Origin: Macrostomum hystrix
Taxonomy: Eukaryota > Platyhelminthes > Macrostomidae
Length of the DNA stretch: 64,000 nucleotides
Assembly (NCBI GenBank): GCA_950097015.1
Contig: CATNEN010000012.1
Location: forward strand, 2,473,501 to 2,537,500
Direction of reading: 5' to 3'
Both the position numbers and the translations under genes were made by a program. Positions 11,677 to 23,262 of the stretch are shown in pieces; positions within the stretch are counted from its first letter, which is position 1; every line of letters begins with the position of its first letter. The notes beneath the pieces were generated by a model, which was given only the letters and a program-made list of their open reading frames with translations, was not told where the DNA came from and searched no databases.

Positions 11677-14600
11677 TCACTGGATACTATTCAGGCTGGC
11701 AATCTCTCTCTTGACCCTGTCCATGTCTACGCAGCAGGCGTGAAAGCTCTTCTTAATAGTGTCAATCTCTTCTTTCAGGCCGGCAATGTTCTCTAGAGCG
11801 GCCCGCTTGAATCTGATCAGCTCCTGAATCTCCCGCTCTTGCTGGGTTGCCTCGGTGCGCAACCGGCGAACCTCCTGCTGAAGCTCGGCCACCGTGGCCG
11901 GAGCCGCGCCGTTAGAAGCTGCAATTGCGGCCGAACTGTACGATGTGGCCGCTGTCGTCATCTGGGACCCGTCGTGGTTGCTGATGTCCTCCTGTGCGGC
12001 GCAAAACGGCTGTGTTAGGGCATGCGTTTAAAGGTGTATAGTTTAAAAACTGCTCACTATGCAACAACTGGAAAACCCACTCTTGCACACTGCACCACAT
12101 GGGGAACCCACTCTTGCACACTGCACCACATGGGGAACCCACTCTTGCATCCTGCACCACATGGGCAACCCACTCTTGCACACTGCACCACATGGGGAAC
12201 CCACTCTTGCATCCTGCACCACATGGGCAACCCACTCTTGCACACTGCACCACATGGGGAACCCACTCTTGCACACTGCAGCACATGGGGAACCCACTCT
12301 TGCACACTGCACCACATGGGGAACCCACTCTTGCACACTGCAGCACATGGGGAACCCACTCTTGCACACTGCAGCACATGGGGAACCCACTCTTGCACAC
12401 TGCACCACATGGGGAACCCACTCTTGCACACTGCAGCACATGGGGAACCCACTCTTGCACACTGCACCACATGGGGAACCCACTCTTGCACACTGCAGCA
12501 CATGGGGAACCCACTCTTGCACACTGCACCACATGGGGAACCCACTCTTGCACACTGCAGCACATGGGGAACCCACTCTTGCACACTGCAGCACATGGGG
12601 AACCCACTCTTGCACACTGCACCACATGGGGAACCCACCCTTGCACACTGCACCACATGGGGAACCCACCCTTGCACACTGCACCACATGGGGAACCCAC
12701 TCTTGCACACTGCACCACATGGGGAACCCACCCTTGCACACTGCACCACATGGGGAACCCACTCTTGCACACTGCACCACATGGGGAACCCACCCTTGCA
12801 CACTGCACCACATGGGGAACCCACTCTTGCACACTGCACCACATGGGGAACCCACTCTTGCACACTGCACCACATGGGGAACCCACTCTTGCACACTGCA
12901 CCACATGGGGAACCCACTCTTGCACACTGCACCACATGGGGAACCCACTCTTGCACACTGCACCACATGGGGAACCCACTCTTGCACACTGCACCACATG
13001 GGGAACCCACTCTTGCACACTGCACCACATGGGGAACCCACTCTTGCACACTGCAGCACATGGGGAACCCACTCTTGCACACTGCACCACATGGGGAACC
13101 CACTCTTGCACACTGCAGCACATGGGGAACCCACTCTTGCACACTGCACCACATGGGGAACCCACCCTTGCATCCTGCACCACATGGGGAACCCACTCTT
13201 GCACACTGCAGCACATGGGGAACCCACTCTTGCACACTGCACCACATGGGGAACCCACTCTTGCACACTGCACCACATGGGGAACCCACTCTTGCACACT
13301 GCACCACATGGGGAACCCACTCTTGCACACTGCACCACATGGGGAACCCACTCTTGCACACTGCAGCACATGGGGAACCCACTCTTGCACACTGCAGCAC
13401 AAGTAAATTCATACTTTAACGCCGCGCCTGTGCCTTGGAAAACGAGCATTTTAATATTCTCCTCCATACATATTTCATAGGTATATAATTCAAAACTAGC
13501 GGCCCTACACAACCTAACATAAATGCAAAATTACAGAGCTAAACAGAAAGTACAAGAATGAAAATTGAGTCGAAGCGACAAGAAAAGAATGAATGCTCTA
13601 GTTATCTTGAGAAGTCAGAAAATACTTTGTGGATTCCCTAAGTAAGACCTCATCGGATATCTCTCATCCATACACAAAGGACTGGTTAGCAGTAGTTCCT
13701 CTACTTTTGTCTCTCCTCTCAGTGGATTAGCTTCTTCTTTAGACTAATGCGAATGAGGATAATAACTTTTGGACAAACTTCCCTAACACTCGTGGCTTTA
13801 TGCCCCGATAAGTAATTATCCTATCTACGTGTATATACTCCTAGCTACACTGCCGCATGTAAAATAACAAGCAAGCGCTTTCTGAGAGAATCACTGCTTT
13901 CAAAATGATTGATTGATTGACGGAAGCATAGTGCTTTTGAATTGAAATTACCCGACTACTTAACTCTTTTAGTAAATGAAAGCGACAATTCAGCTAATTT
14001 ATAGCACTAGACTCGTATAGAATGTCACGGCTTATTACACCGATTTATATAGTACAATCCCGATATAACTTATCTAACGAGCAGACAAAAATGGGATGCA
14101 ACTGCTGGGATAAATTTCCTAACGTGACAAGAAACTAGTCGAGTAGTATGAAATATGAAATACAACTAACTAAACAAGTCTAACGACAGGTAAAAAATGT
14201 GGGGGATAAATGTCTTGATATCACAGGTAACTAGTGGGGATAAATGTCACAATGACAGGCAGCTAATAGGGATAAATTTTGTATTCTCTGAAAGGCATAT
14301 CGTATATAAATTGTCCCAAATATTAGCTACCTGTTAAAAGGCATGTAGAGAAGGGAGATTCAAGACATAACAAGCGAAACACACCTGGCTCCAATTAGTG
14401 GGCCCATTATTATTTGGCGGCCTCTTCCCTGCGGCTGGCCTTGGCCGACCAGCGGCTGCATTAGGCAGCGGCTGGTGATGGTCACCGGCTAGCAGGCCGT
14501 TGCTGCTGCCGACGCCGGTGGGCGAATCAGCCGGTCTGCCGACGCCGGCGCCCCCGCCAGTAGCAGTCTGGCGAGCCGCGGCGCTAACCGGCGGCCTAGC

Positions 14601-15608
14601 CGGAGCGGCGCTCGCCGCCGCCGCCGGCGATCTAGCCTGCAGGCCGGCCGACGAAGGCGAGTAGGGCTCGACGAAGTTGTCTGGAAATACGCCGACCCGG
14701 CCGTGCAGGTCGCCCTGCCACCAGCCGTCGTCGCTTAAACAGCGATTTGTTACGCGTATGATGTCCCCAATGTTGATTGACAGCTCGTCCGGGTTCTGGC
14801 CAGTGTAGGCGTGAATCACCTGGAGTAGCATAGATTTCGAATGTAAAAAATTCCCCGATCTAGAATGTGAAATTTCAAAGATTAGGAATATGAAAATATC
14901 AAGATCTGGAATGCAAAATGTCAAGACGAAGATATTTAGAACGCAGATCTAAGGATTCAAGTTTTCAATCCCGAGAGCTTGTACCTTCACAAGGTCGGGC
15001 TGCAACTGCAGCTTGGCCTTCTCGGACAGCAACGCTGATCCAGAAGAAGCCGCTATTCCAGTAGACGTAGCCGACTGAGATGGCCGAGATTGCTGCTGCT
15101 GCTGCTGCTGCTTGGCGCCCACAGACTGGTGCTCACTAGTTGGCGGTGGAAAAGACTTACTAGCCGGCACCAGACCGGCCAGAGGTCGGGGCGGAAGCTG
15201 CTGCTGATCGTGGGCAGTCGAACCGCCGCCACCGCCCACACCGTCGATATCTAAATAGGCTAGCGGCACTGGGAACTTGGCGCTCAGCTTTGGCACATAG
15301 ATTTGGACAATTGTCGATGTGCCATTAGTCGAGCCAGCCGGTAGAGGCTCCATGGCATACACGGCGGTGTTGGCCTCAAGTCCGGCCGAGCGCTGCTTGG
15401 CGTCGACCCGGCGCAGGGTAGCCAGCCGACAGGGCTTCACGAAATTGTCTGGAAATAAGCCGCGCTTGCCGGCGGAATTTCGGCCGCGCAGCCAACCATC
15501 CTCCTCCTGCTCGGCATCGTAGAGCAGCTCGCCTTTGGCAATTGACAGCTCGTCCTGCTGTTCGGCCTTGTAGTCGAATTCAACTAGATAGCAGGGCTTG
15601 TCTGACAT
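11677..15608 (-). CDS. SH3 adaptor of the CD2AP/CIN85 (SH3KBP1) type
   Basis: Three coding exons on the minus strand: 15608-14985 (208 codons), 14819-14385 (145 codons) and 11991-11677 (104 codons plus stop), all phase 0 with GT/AG ends, giving 457 residues. Residues about 5-60 form an SH3 domain (ALYDY-like VEFDYKAEQQDELS, then DGWLRG and GLFPDNFV). A second SH3 starts exactly at exon 2 (residues 209-262; NPDELSI, GWWQGDL, GVFPDNFVEPY). The middle is Pro/Ala/Gln-rich. The last exon is a heptad-rich coiled coil of about 75 residues. SH3 domains, proline-rich linker and C-terminal coiled coil in that order are the CD2AP/CIN85 plan, in which the protein links receptors and Cbl to actin and endocytosis. 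Vertebrate members have three SH3 domains and about 640 residues; here only two are seen. A missed exon in the 2.4-kb intron 2 is possible. Confidence 0.82.
12070..13402. repeat. Minisatellite, 31-bp unit, in intron 2 of the SH3 adaptor gene
   Basis: About 43 copies of the unit gaacccactcttgcacactg plus caccacatggg. Variants are cagcac for caccac, cccttg for ctcttg and catcctg for cacactg. Since 31 is not a multiple of 3, each frame cycles through the unit every 93 bp, and all six frames are open for over 430 codons. This is a property of the unit, not evidence of a gene. Confidence 0.98.
13420..14330. other. Rest of intron 2 of the SH3 adaptor gene
   Basis: Unique AT-rich sequence with a few degenerate repeats of gggataaatgtc at 14095-14280. 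No open frame with recognisable domains. Confidence 0.5.
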
Positions 15609-15621
15609 TGCTGACTAACCT
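15609..15621 (-). promoter_or_regulatory. Short leader preceded by a 3' splice-site-like AG (SH3 adaptor gene)
   Basis: On the minus strand the ATG at 15608 is preceded by 11 nt and then by ccaattgcag, a plausible acceptor. It could mark the end of a 5'-UTR intron or a spliced-leader addition site. Confidence 0.4.
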
Positions 15622-17626
15622 GCAATTGGTATCGTTGTTTTAAATGCCAGGGTAATTTCTTAGCTAATTTTAATTATTTCTAAGTTATTTAGCTCTGAAA
15701 TAAGCTACTTAGGCCAAAGACAAAGTATATCTTAAATAAAAACCAATATAGCTTTTCTATTTAAAACCGTACTCCAATTAGAGAAAGTCATTGTTCTGCT
15801 CTATTTACTGCTCTGTTTTTTTAGGTTTTGTCAAAGTCCATTACTTCATTCAGGTGGATCTTGGCATTCCTTAACTCAATAATAATGAGGAATAATTTTT
15901 TAAATGCTTGCTTATAAGTAGAGACTTCTTAAACTTTAATATTCTAAAATATTTCCAGCTTTAGATGGGGTTATAAATGTGTCTACATGGATTTTTTAGG
16001 GGTGCTGGGTTCAAAAAAGAAATCGATTTTTTTGAATTCACAATTACTTTCTATGGAATGGCTTCCTAACAAAGCATGACCACAATTAGCAAAACATGGG
16101 GAATTAGGGATTTTTGTTTAGTAGCTAATTAAAATTTAAATTTAAATTGCTAACCATTAGGGTTAAACTTCAATAGAGCTAAGGACTCAAGGGACCCATT
16201 GAAGATTAATCATGTTTATTATAGGATGGGTCTAAGGGCTTTTGTGGGTACCCTAATATATAGGAAAACAACACTAAATGGGACATGGAAATGAGGGGTT
16301 TTTAGTGGGTAAACTTTGTTAATAATAGATAGGTTTAAACTTCAATAGAGGTATGGGGATCTATTGAAGATTAATTCTTATTTATTATTAAGTAGGCCTA
16401 AGGGCTTTTGGGGGTATCCCAATGTGTTGGAATCAGACACTATTGCAATCATTACAAATGATAGCAACAACCATATATAGCCAGAAATGAAGCTTAATGC
16501 TATTATTAATTTTAAAAAATTTAAATTCATAAAAATTGTTCATAAAGTTATGGGGGAATCACATTAGTTTTTTTCATAAAACAAAGAGCAACCTTAAACT
16601 AAGTACTTTACAAAAGTTATTTTAAAGGTATAGGTAAGCTATAATAGACAATAATTTAATGACCCACTGTCCTATATTAGGTCTACAGCTGCTTAAGTTA
16701 ATTGGAAACTAAAGGTCATTTTTTGGTTTAAGTTCAAGAAGCAAGTTCATGGAATTTTGTTTTTGTTGTAGGGGCCTAATACTAAGTTGTTATATTATTA
16801 TATATTGTAGATTAGCTACACTTTATTTTACTTTATTAAATATAAATTATATCACAGTATTGTTTGTAACTCAGGGCCATTCATAGGGTAATGTATCATC
16901 AACCAAACAAGAATGTGTATTTTTTTTACTTCAAACCTAAGCTACAGATTTTCTATTTAAGATATGATTATAAACATACATGCGCAACACCCGGCCTGAC
17001 CCAGCCGACCGATAGGCCCTTCACAATTGTATAATAATACTTCTAATTCTAAAATATGTAGCCTTAGTCTAACTATAAATATTAGTAGTCTCACAAATGA
17101 CAAAACATTTGTCTATGTCAAACTGCATATTTCTTCTCTAAATTTTTATATTGACCTATTTACAATGGAGATGATGACACTAAAACACCTGACACTGATT
17201 CTCAATTATTGATCCCAATTGCAACCTATGGCCTATAAATTCAATCCTGTTGGACCTTTACTCCTCACAATGCCACTAAACTAGTGACTCCACCCACCTC
17301 AAATTACCTAACTATATGGCCTCTGAGCATGCTCAGGCCCCATAATGTGGGGTTAAAGTAGTTAGTTAAAGATGTATCCTAGGTGATAGTGATATATAGG
17401 CTATGACATAAATTTAGTGTAGACATAGAATCAAATGCAATGGAGTGAATTTCTCAACATCTTATTCCTAAAAAATGGTGCAAAATTCCACAGAAAGTAG
17501 CTAGTACTCGGTTTGCTTCCAAACTGAAAATCAAGCACAATCTGACAATCATAATAAAAAATTTTCATTACTTTAGTGAAGTGTACAGGCCTATGGCTAT
17601 AGGCCTAGCATAATTAAAATAGGCCT
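15622..17626. other. Long AT-rich stretch without a gene
   Basis: Two kb of AT-rich sequence on the 5' side of the SH3 adaptor gene, dense in stop codons on both strands. I see no exon, RNA gene or tandem array. It may hold the promoter or 5' intron of that gene. Confidence 0.5.
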
Positions 17627-17635
17627 AATTTATTT
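17627..17635. repeat. Left 9-bp target-site duplication of the foldback element
   Basis: aatttattt directly abuts the GGCAGTG terminus; the same 9 bp follow the right terminus at 18057-18065. The surrounding AT richness makes chance matches more likely than usual. Confidence 0.65.
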
Positions 17636-18056
17636 GGCAGTGCTTATCCCCACGGTACCGTAGAAATAATTTTTGTCTTATTCCTACGGTACCGTGGGAA
17701 TAATTTCCTGCTTATCCGCACGGCACACTGACGAGATAGCTGTCCTATCTTCAACATATTCCGTGGGAATAATTTCATGCTTATCCGCACGGCACACTGA
17801 CGAGATTGCTGTCCTATCATCTATCTTTTTATCGTGACTGCAATATTCCTTTTTTCTTCCGGTTTTTAAAAGCAAGTAAACAAATTAAAGTTTTCTTAAC
17901 CGTGCGGATAAGCATGAAATTATTCCCACGGAATATGTTGAAGATAGGACAGCTATCTCGTCAGTGTGCCGTGCGGATAAGCAGGAAATTATTCCCACGG
18001 TACCGTAGGAATAAGACAAAAATTATTTCTACGGTACCGTGGGGATAAGCACTGCC
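17636..18056. mobile_element. Foldback MITE with 157-bp terminal inverted repeats and 9-bp target duplication
   Basis: The element begins GGCAGTGCTTATCCCCACGG and ends with its reverse complement. Arms 17636-17792 and 17900-18056 appear perfectly complementary over 157 bp. The two flanks carry the same 9 bp, aatttattt (17627-17635 and 18057-18065). The 107-bp loop has no coding capacity. Each arm contains short palindromes (cggtaccg) and repeated cttatccgcacgg blocks, and the loop begins with a partial third copy of the sub-block. Long inverted repeats with a 9-bp duplication fit Mutator-like (MULE) non-autonomous elements best. No transposase is present, so the superfamily is inferred. Confidence 0.85.
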
Positions 18057-18065
18057 AATTTATTT

Positions 18066-20187
18066 ATTAAGATTTGGCAAGCTAATAATATAAGCTAACT
18101 AATTTAAGGAGAAATTGTGTTATTATAATTAGAGAATAAGTGTTTTCCCAAAAGTCTGTGAAGTTTTTGTTGGCTAAGTGGCTTAAGGAATTTAGTACGT
18201 CAATTAAGCTTGATATGGACATGTTAGCACGTAACACGTTGATATGGACATCAGACTGAAATCACAAGTAATTTAGAACATATAAAATATCTGAGTCAGT
18301 TTAAAAGCTGGTTCATGCAACCCAAAGTTACATTACCATTTCAGTTCAGTTCATGCTTTAGGGATGCAAAAAAGTTACCTACCTGTTTAGCTCGATCTGA
18401 CCTAGACGCTTTGCAATATCAAAATCGTTTCCCACTCTTGCCGCAAGTTAAAGTCGTTCTAAAAACTCGTTTTTAACGTCAAAATAAAAACACTTGGTAA
18501 AAATGCAATTTTCCTTTAGGCTTAGTTTCTATAAAAACGTTTGATGGGTTATTTATACCTTCTCAAAACACAAATTTTTAAAAAATTTAAGAATTAAGCA
18601 AAAAAGTTTATAAAGTATTTTTTACGAAAACTGGCTTCAAACGAATTGAAGTCATTTTATACGCTAACAAGGGAATTATCGAATTATCAATACATATCAC
18701 ATTAAATCAACAAATCAGTCAACAAATTAATTAGTAAATAAACAGCAATTAACAAGTAATAATCAATACTGATCACAAATTAAAGTAAAATTAGGAACAT
18801 CTACTTGTAAGTCAGTGAAGAGTCTCTCGATAGACTCTATAGTCTCTTCTTAAAGTGGCACTAATTAAGCCTTGTTTCAGTAGTCCTTTGGGATTGATAC
18901 AACGGGTTCAGACCAGTTTTGTATCTCTTTGCACACCACGACATAAATAGTCGTTTTTGTTTGTTCAGAATCTCCTTCAATACCGCGATGTATTTGCATC
19001 AGAAGATTAGATCTAAGTATAATATATTTCTTTTTGACGCACGACATTGTCCAGCAAAAAGCCTATAGTAACTACTACAAATGCTAGCAAAACAAATGCT
19101 AGTTAAGAAAAAATTTGATTTGATGAGAGCAGCTAGGATTCACAATTTAACAACCGTTTTATAAAGTATAGAAATTCTCTAGAACGTTTCATTGTCTGCA
19201 GTCACAAATCCGCTGTTTAACCCTGTCTAATAGTCTCCTTGTCTTTCAGTTTCTGCACTGTATTTCTAACAGTTTCTAACTGTTCAGGTAGTTTCATTTT
19301 CTATTGTGAAAGTTTCAAAGGACTTTTTATATTAACGCATATGTGATGTTTTCCGTCATAGGATTTTCTTCTCTTGAATAAACATTCAGGAAATGTAAGC
19401 GTGCATGGAAATTGGAATTCCCCGGAAATTAAAAATTAGGCCCCATAATTTTAAAGTCTAGCTGTATGGCGAAAAATGCCTACGTGGGATCAGTAATTGT
19501 TTGCACTCCTGTCCCCCAAGTTCTCAATTTCATCTCCTCATTTGGAGCTATAGCCCAATAAATAGGAGTATTTCCGCTCGTTATAATCGCCCAGACACGG
19601 CAATATAAGAGCCGACAGACAGACCGACATGTTGCTCATCGTGGCACGGTTGTCAGACAGCAGGATGTCAGCATTGCTGGGGCCTTGTTCACTATCAATG
19701 CTATACTGGATCCTGATTTGAAATGCCAGGCTTTGTCTCTGCGATTTAGTGAACCCATTCGAACTAAAAGGTGGCGGTTGAGGAAAGCGAGCAACCTCTC
19801 TATGGCCGTAACCCTGCTTCGCACAGCTTCCGAGTGACACAGTTTGAGATCGTGATGCATACGAGATTTTTTAAATAATATCTTTATGGGTGGTCCGCAA
19901 AAGGACAATTAAAATTGTATCACTTTCTGAGACTGGTTGTAAAGTCACGGAATGAGCTATTGTGCATGAGGTTTTGATGCAGCCTGTTTATTTTTTAGAT
20001 GCCTCGATCGCTATATTGATAAATGGATGTATGCGCTAACTTGTTAAGTATACATTTATCCTAATTTTGAAACTTTTGCTAATTTACGATCGTACCTGAG
20101 ATTGCATTAACGTTCTCAACTAGTTATGCTTAGTTGCGACTACTGCTGAAATCCAACTGGCTTAAAGTAAAGCCAAAATCTAACAGG
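18066..20187. other. AT-rich stretch without a supported gene
   Basis: Unique, AT-rich sequence. Overlapping minus-strand frames of 100 and 90 codons at 19538-19908 have no recognisable domain. Confidence 0.5.
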
Positions 20188-20490
20188 TGATACTGCTTCT
20201 CATTTATTAGGTGAGACTGCAGCTTATCTAATAGGTGAGACTGCAGCTTATCTAATAGGTGAGACTGCAGCTTATCTAATAGGTGAGACTGCAGCTTATC
20301 TAATAGGTGAGACTGCAGCTTATCTAATAGGTGAGACTGCAGCTTATCTAATAGGTGAGACTGCAGCTTATCTAATAGGTGAGACTGCAGCTTATCTAAT
20401 AGGTGAGACTGCAGCTTATCTAATAGGTGAGACTGCAGCTTATCTAATAGGTGAGACTGCAGCTTATCTAATAGGTGAGACTGCAGCTTA
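20188..20490. repeat. Minisatellite, 24-bp unit (first part of a compound array)
   Basis: About twelve nearly perfect units of aggtgagactgcagcttatc plus taat. The 24-bp length gives a minus-strand open frame with an 8-residue period. It differs from the adjoining 28-bp unit mainly by lacking gcat. Confidence 0.96.
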
Positions 20491-22280
20491 TCTATCAGGA
20501 GCATGAGACTGCAGCTTATCTATCAGGTGCATGAGACTGCAGCTTATATATCAGGAGCATGAGACTGCAGCTTATCCATCAGGTGCATGAGACTGCAGCT
20601 TATCTATCAGGTGCATGAGACTGCAGCTTATCCATCAGGAGCATGAGACTGCAGCTTATCAATCAGGTGCATGAGACTGCAGCTTATCTATCAGGTGCAT
20701 GAGACTGCAGCTTATCTATCAGGTGCATGAGACTGCAGCTTATCTATCAGGTGCATGAGACTGCAGCTTATCCATCAGGTGCATGAGACTGCAGCTTATC
20801 TATCAGGTGCATGAGACTGCAGCTTATCTATCAGGTGCATAAGACTGCAGCTTATCTATCAGGTGCATAAGACTGCAGCTTATCTATCAGGTGCATGAGA
20901 CTGCAGCTTATTTCTCAGGTGCATGAGACTGCAGCTTATCTATCAGGTGCATGAGACTGCAGCTTATCTATCAGGTGCATGAGACTGCAGCTTATCTATC
21001 AGGTGCATGAGACTGCAGCTTATCCATCAGGTGCATGAGACTGCAGCTTATCTGTCAGGTGCATGAGACTGCAGCTTATCTATCAGGTGCATGAGACTGC
21101 AGCTTATCTATCAGGTGCATGAGACTGCAGCTTATCTATCAGGTGCATGAGACTGCAGCTTATCTATCAGGTGCATGAGACTGCAGCTTATCTATCAGGA
21201 GCATGAGACTGCAGCTTATCTATCAGGAGCATGAGACTGCAGCTTATCCATCAGGTGCATGAGACTGCAGCTTATCTATCAGGAGCATGAGACTGCAGCT
21301 TATCTATCAGGTGCATGAGACTGCAGCTTATCTATCAGGAGCATGAGACTGCAGCTTATCTATCAGGAGCACGAGACTGCAGCTTATCCATCAGGTGCAT
21401 GAGACTGCAGCTTATCTGTCAGGTGCATGAGACTGCAGCTTATCAATCAGGTGCATGAGACTGCAGCTTATCTATCAGGAGCATGAGACTGCAGCTTATC
21501 TATCAGGAGCATAAGACTGCAGCTTATCTATCAGGTGCATGAGACTGCAGCTTATTTCTCAGGTGCATGAGACTGCAGCTTATCAATCAGGTGCATGAGA
21601 CTGCAGCTTATCTATCAGGAGCATGAGACTGCAGCTTATCAATCAGGTGCATGAGACTGCAGCTTATCTATCAGGAGCATGAGACTGCAGCTTATCTATC
21701 AGGAGCATAAGACTGCAGCTTATCTATCAGGTGCATGAGACTGCAGCTTATTTCTCAGGTGCATGAGACTGCAGCTTATCTGTCAGGTGCATGAGACTGC
21801 AGCTTATCTATCAGGTGCATGAGACTGCAGCTTATCTATCAGGTGCATGAGACTGCAGCTTATCCATCAGGTGCATAAGACTGCAGCTTATCTATCAGGA
21901 GCATGAGACTGCAGCTTATCTATCAGGAGCATGAGACTGCAGCTTATCCATCAGGTGCATGAGACTGCAGCTTATCTATCAGGTGCATGAGACTGCAGCT
22001 TATCTATCAGGAGCATGAGACTGCAGCTTATCTGTCAGGTGCATGAGACTGCAGCTTATCTATCAGGTGCATGAGACTGCAGCTTATCTGTCAGGTGCAT
22101 GAGACTGCAGCTTATCTATAAGGTGCATGAGACTGCAGCTTATCTATCAGGTGTATGAGACTGCAGCTTATTTCTCAGGTGCATGAGACTGCAGCTTATC
22201 TATCAGGTGCATGAGACTGCAGCTTATCTATCAGGAGCATGAGACTGCAGCTTATCTATCAGGAGCATGAGACTGCAGCC
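20491..22280. repeat. Minisatellite, 28-bp unit, about 64 copies
   Basis: Unit aggtgcatgagactgcagct plus tatctatc, with variants aggagcat, tccatc, tgtc, ttctc and gcataag. Contains a PstI-type ctgcag in every unit. Directly continuous with the 24-bp array. Confidence 0.98.
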
Positions 22281-23262
22281 AATTCATTAACTTAAAACTA
22301 AGTACACACAGTCAACGGGCCAACCTGAATTATACTCGAAGTTTTTATTCGCTTTAAGCCAAAAAAAACTGCACGGATAAACTGGAGGGTCCAACTTTGT
22401 AATGAAAAAAAACCAGGTTCGCTGGTTCTCCGGCACAACTATGAAGACAGATGCAGTGAGAGAGGTTTGAGGCAGAGGGAGAGAGAGAAGAGAGAGCAGT
22501 AGGTTCGAAATTATTTTTGTAGCGAAATAATTTTCCGCGCCCTTCAAATGTGGCGCATGCGTCGTGAACCCAAAGGCTGCTGCATGCGCGCCAAGGATTT
22601 AAGGGGCGGGGGCTCCTCACGAAGGCGGTACTCTGCATTTCGACTTTATGATTGCCTTCCAGTACTGGTGCGTGCAAATCGAAAGTTGCTCGCGTTAAGA
22701 CTCTCCCGCAATGCGACCCCGGCCGCTATACACCCTTCCCTCATCCAACGAAAAAATCAGAATCGATACATTTGGCTCACTCGAAAAGCCAGTGAGAGAG
22801 AGGGGTGGGAAACTGGGGTAAAAAGGGAGAAAAACACATGCGAAATGTAGCGATTCGCTGTCAGGACTGACGAGAAACGAACGAGAGAGAGAGAGAGCCG
22901 GACCGGCCTTCCGTCTGTCTCTCGCTCTTCTTATTTTCCTTTAGCCACTTGTTTCTAAAGAGAAACACATACACACAGGCAGAGCCAGGCACATTTTGGA
23001 GATCGACATTTAAGACAAACTAAAACGAGTAGTAATAATGCTGGCTGTGCATGTATTTAGGCTGAAACTGAGACTGCAGGTCACAATGTTTTCTTTGGGT
23101 AGGTCAGGTACAATTTAATTCTCCTGTCTAATTCTTCTTTTACTGAAAAAGTATTCCAGTTTTACCTGTGCGTAATAAAGTCCCGAAGTAAATTTAAACT
23201 GTTTCCAAGTGGATATTCTTTATGGGAGAGTTCCTGTTTAGTTTCCAAAGGGTTTTTTAAGT
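22281..23262. other. Unique spacer with GC-richer island
   Basis: Between 22530 and 22910 the sequence is GC-richer, with CpG-containing words such as gcgcatgcgtcg and gcatgcgcgcc followed by GA-rich stretches, and could be a promoter or 5' exon. No coding frame with a domain is seen. Confidence 0.35.

Noticed and set aside
17684-18048. Two short frames in the foldback element with similar repeated peptides
   Set aside because: They are the two complementary arms read on opposite strands; no transposase-like sequence.
19538-19908. Two overlapping minus-strand frames of 90-100 codons
   Set aside because: No recognisable motif, and neither has splice or composition support.
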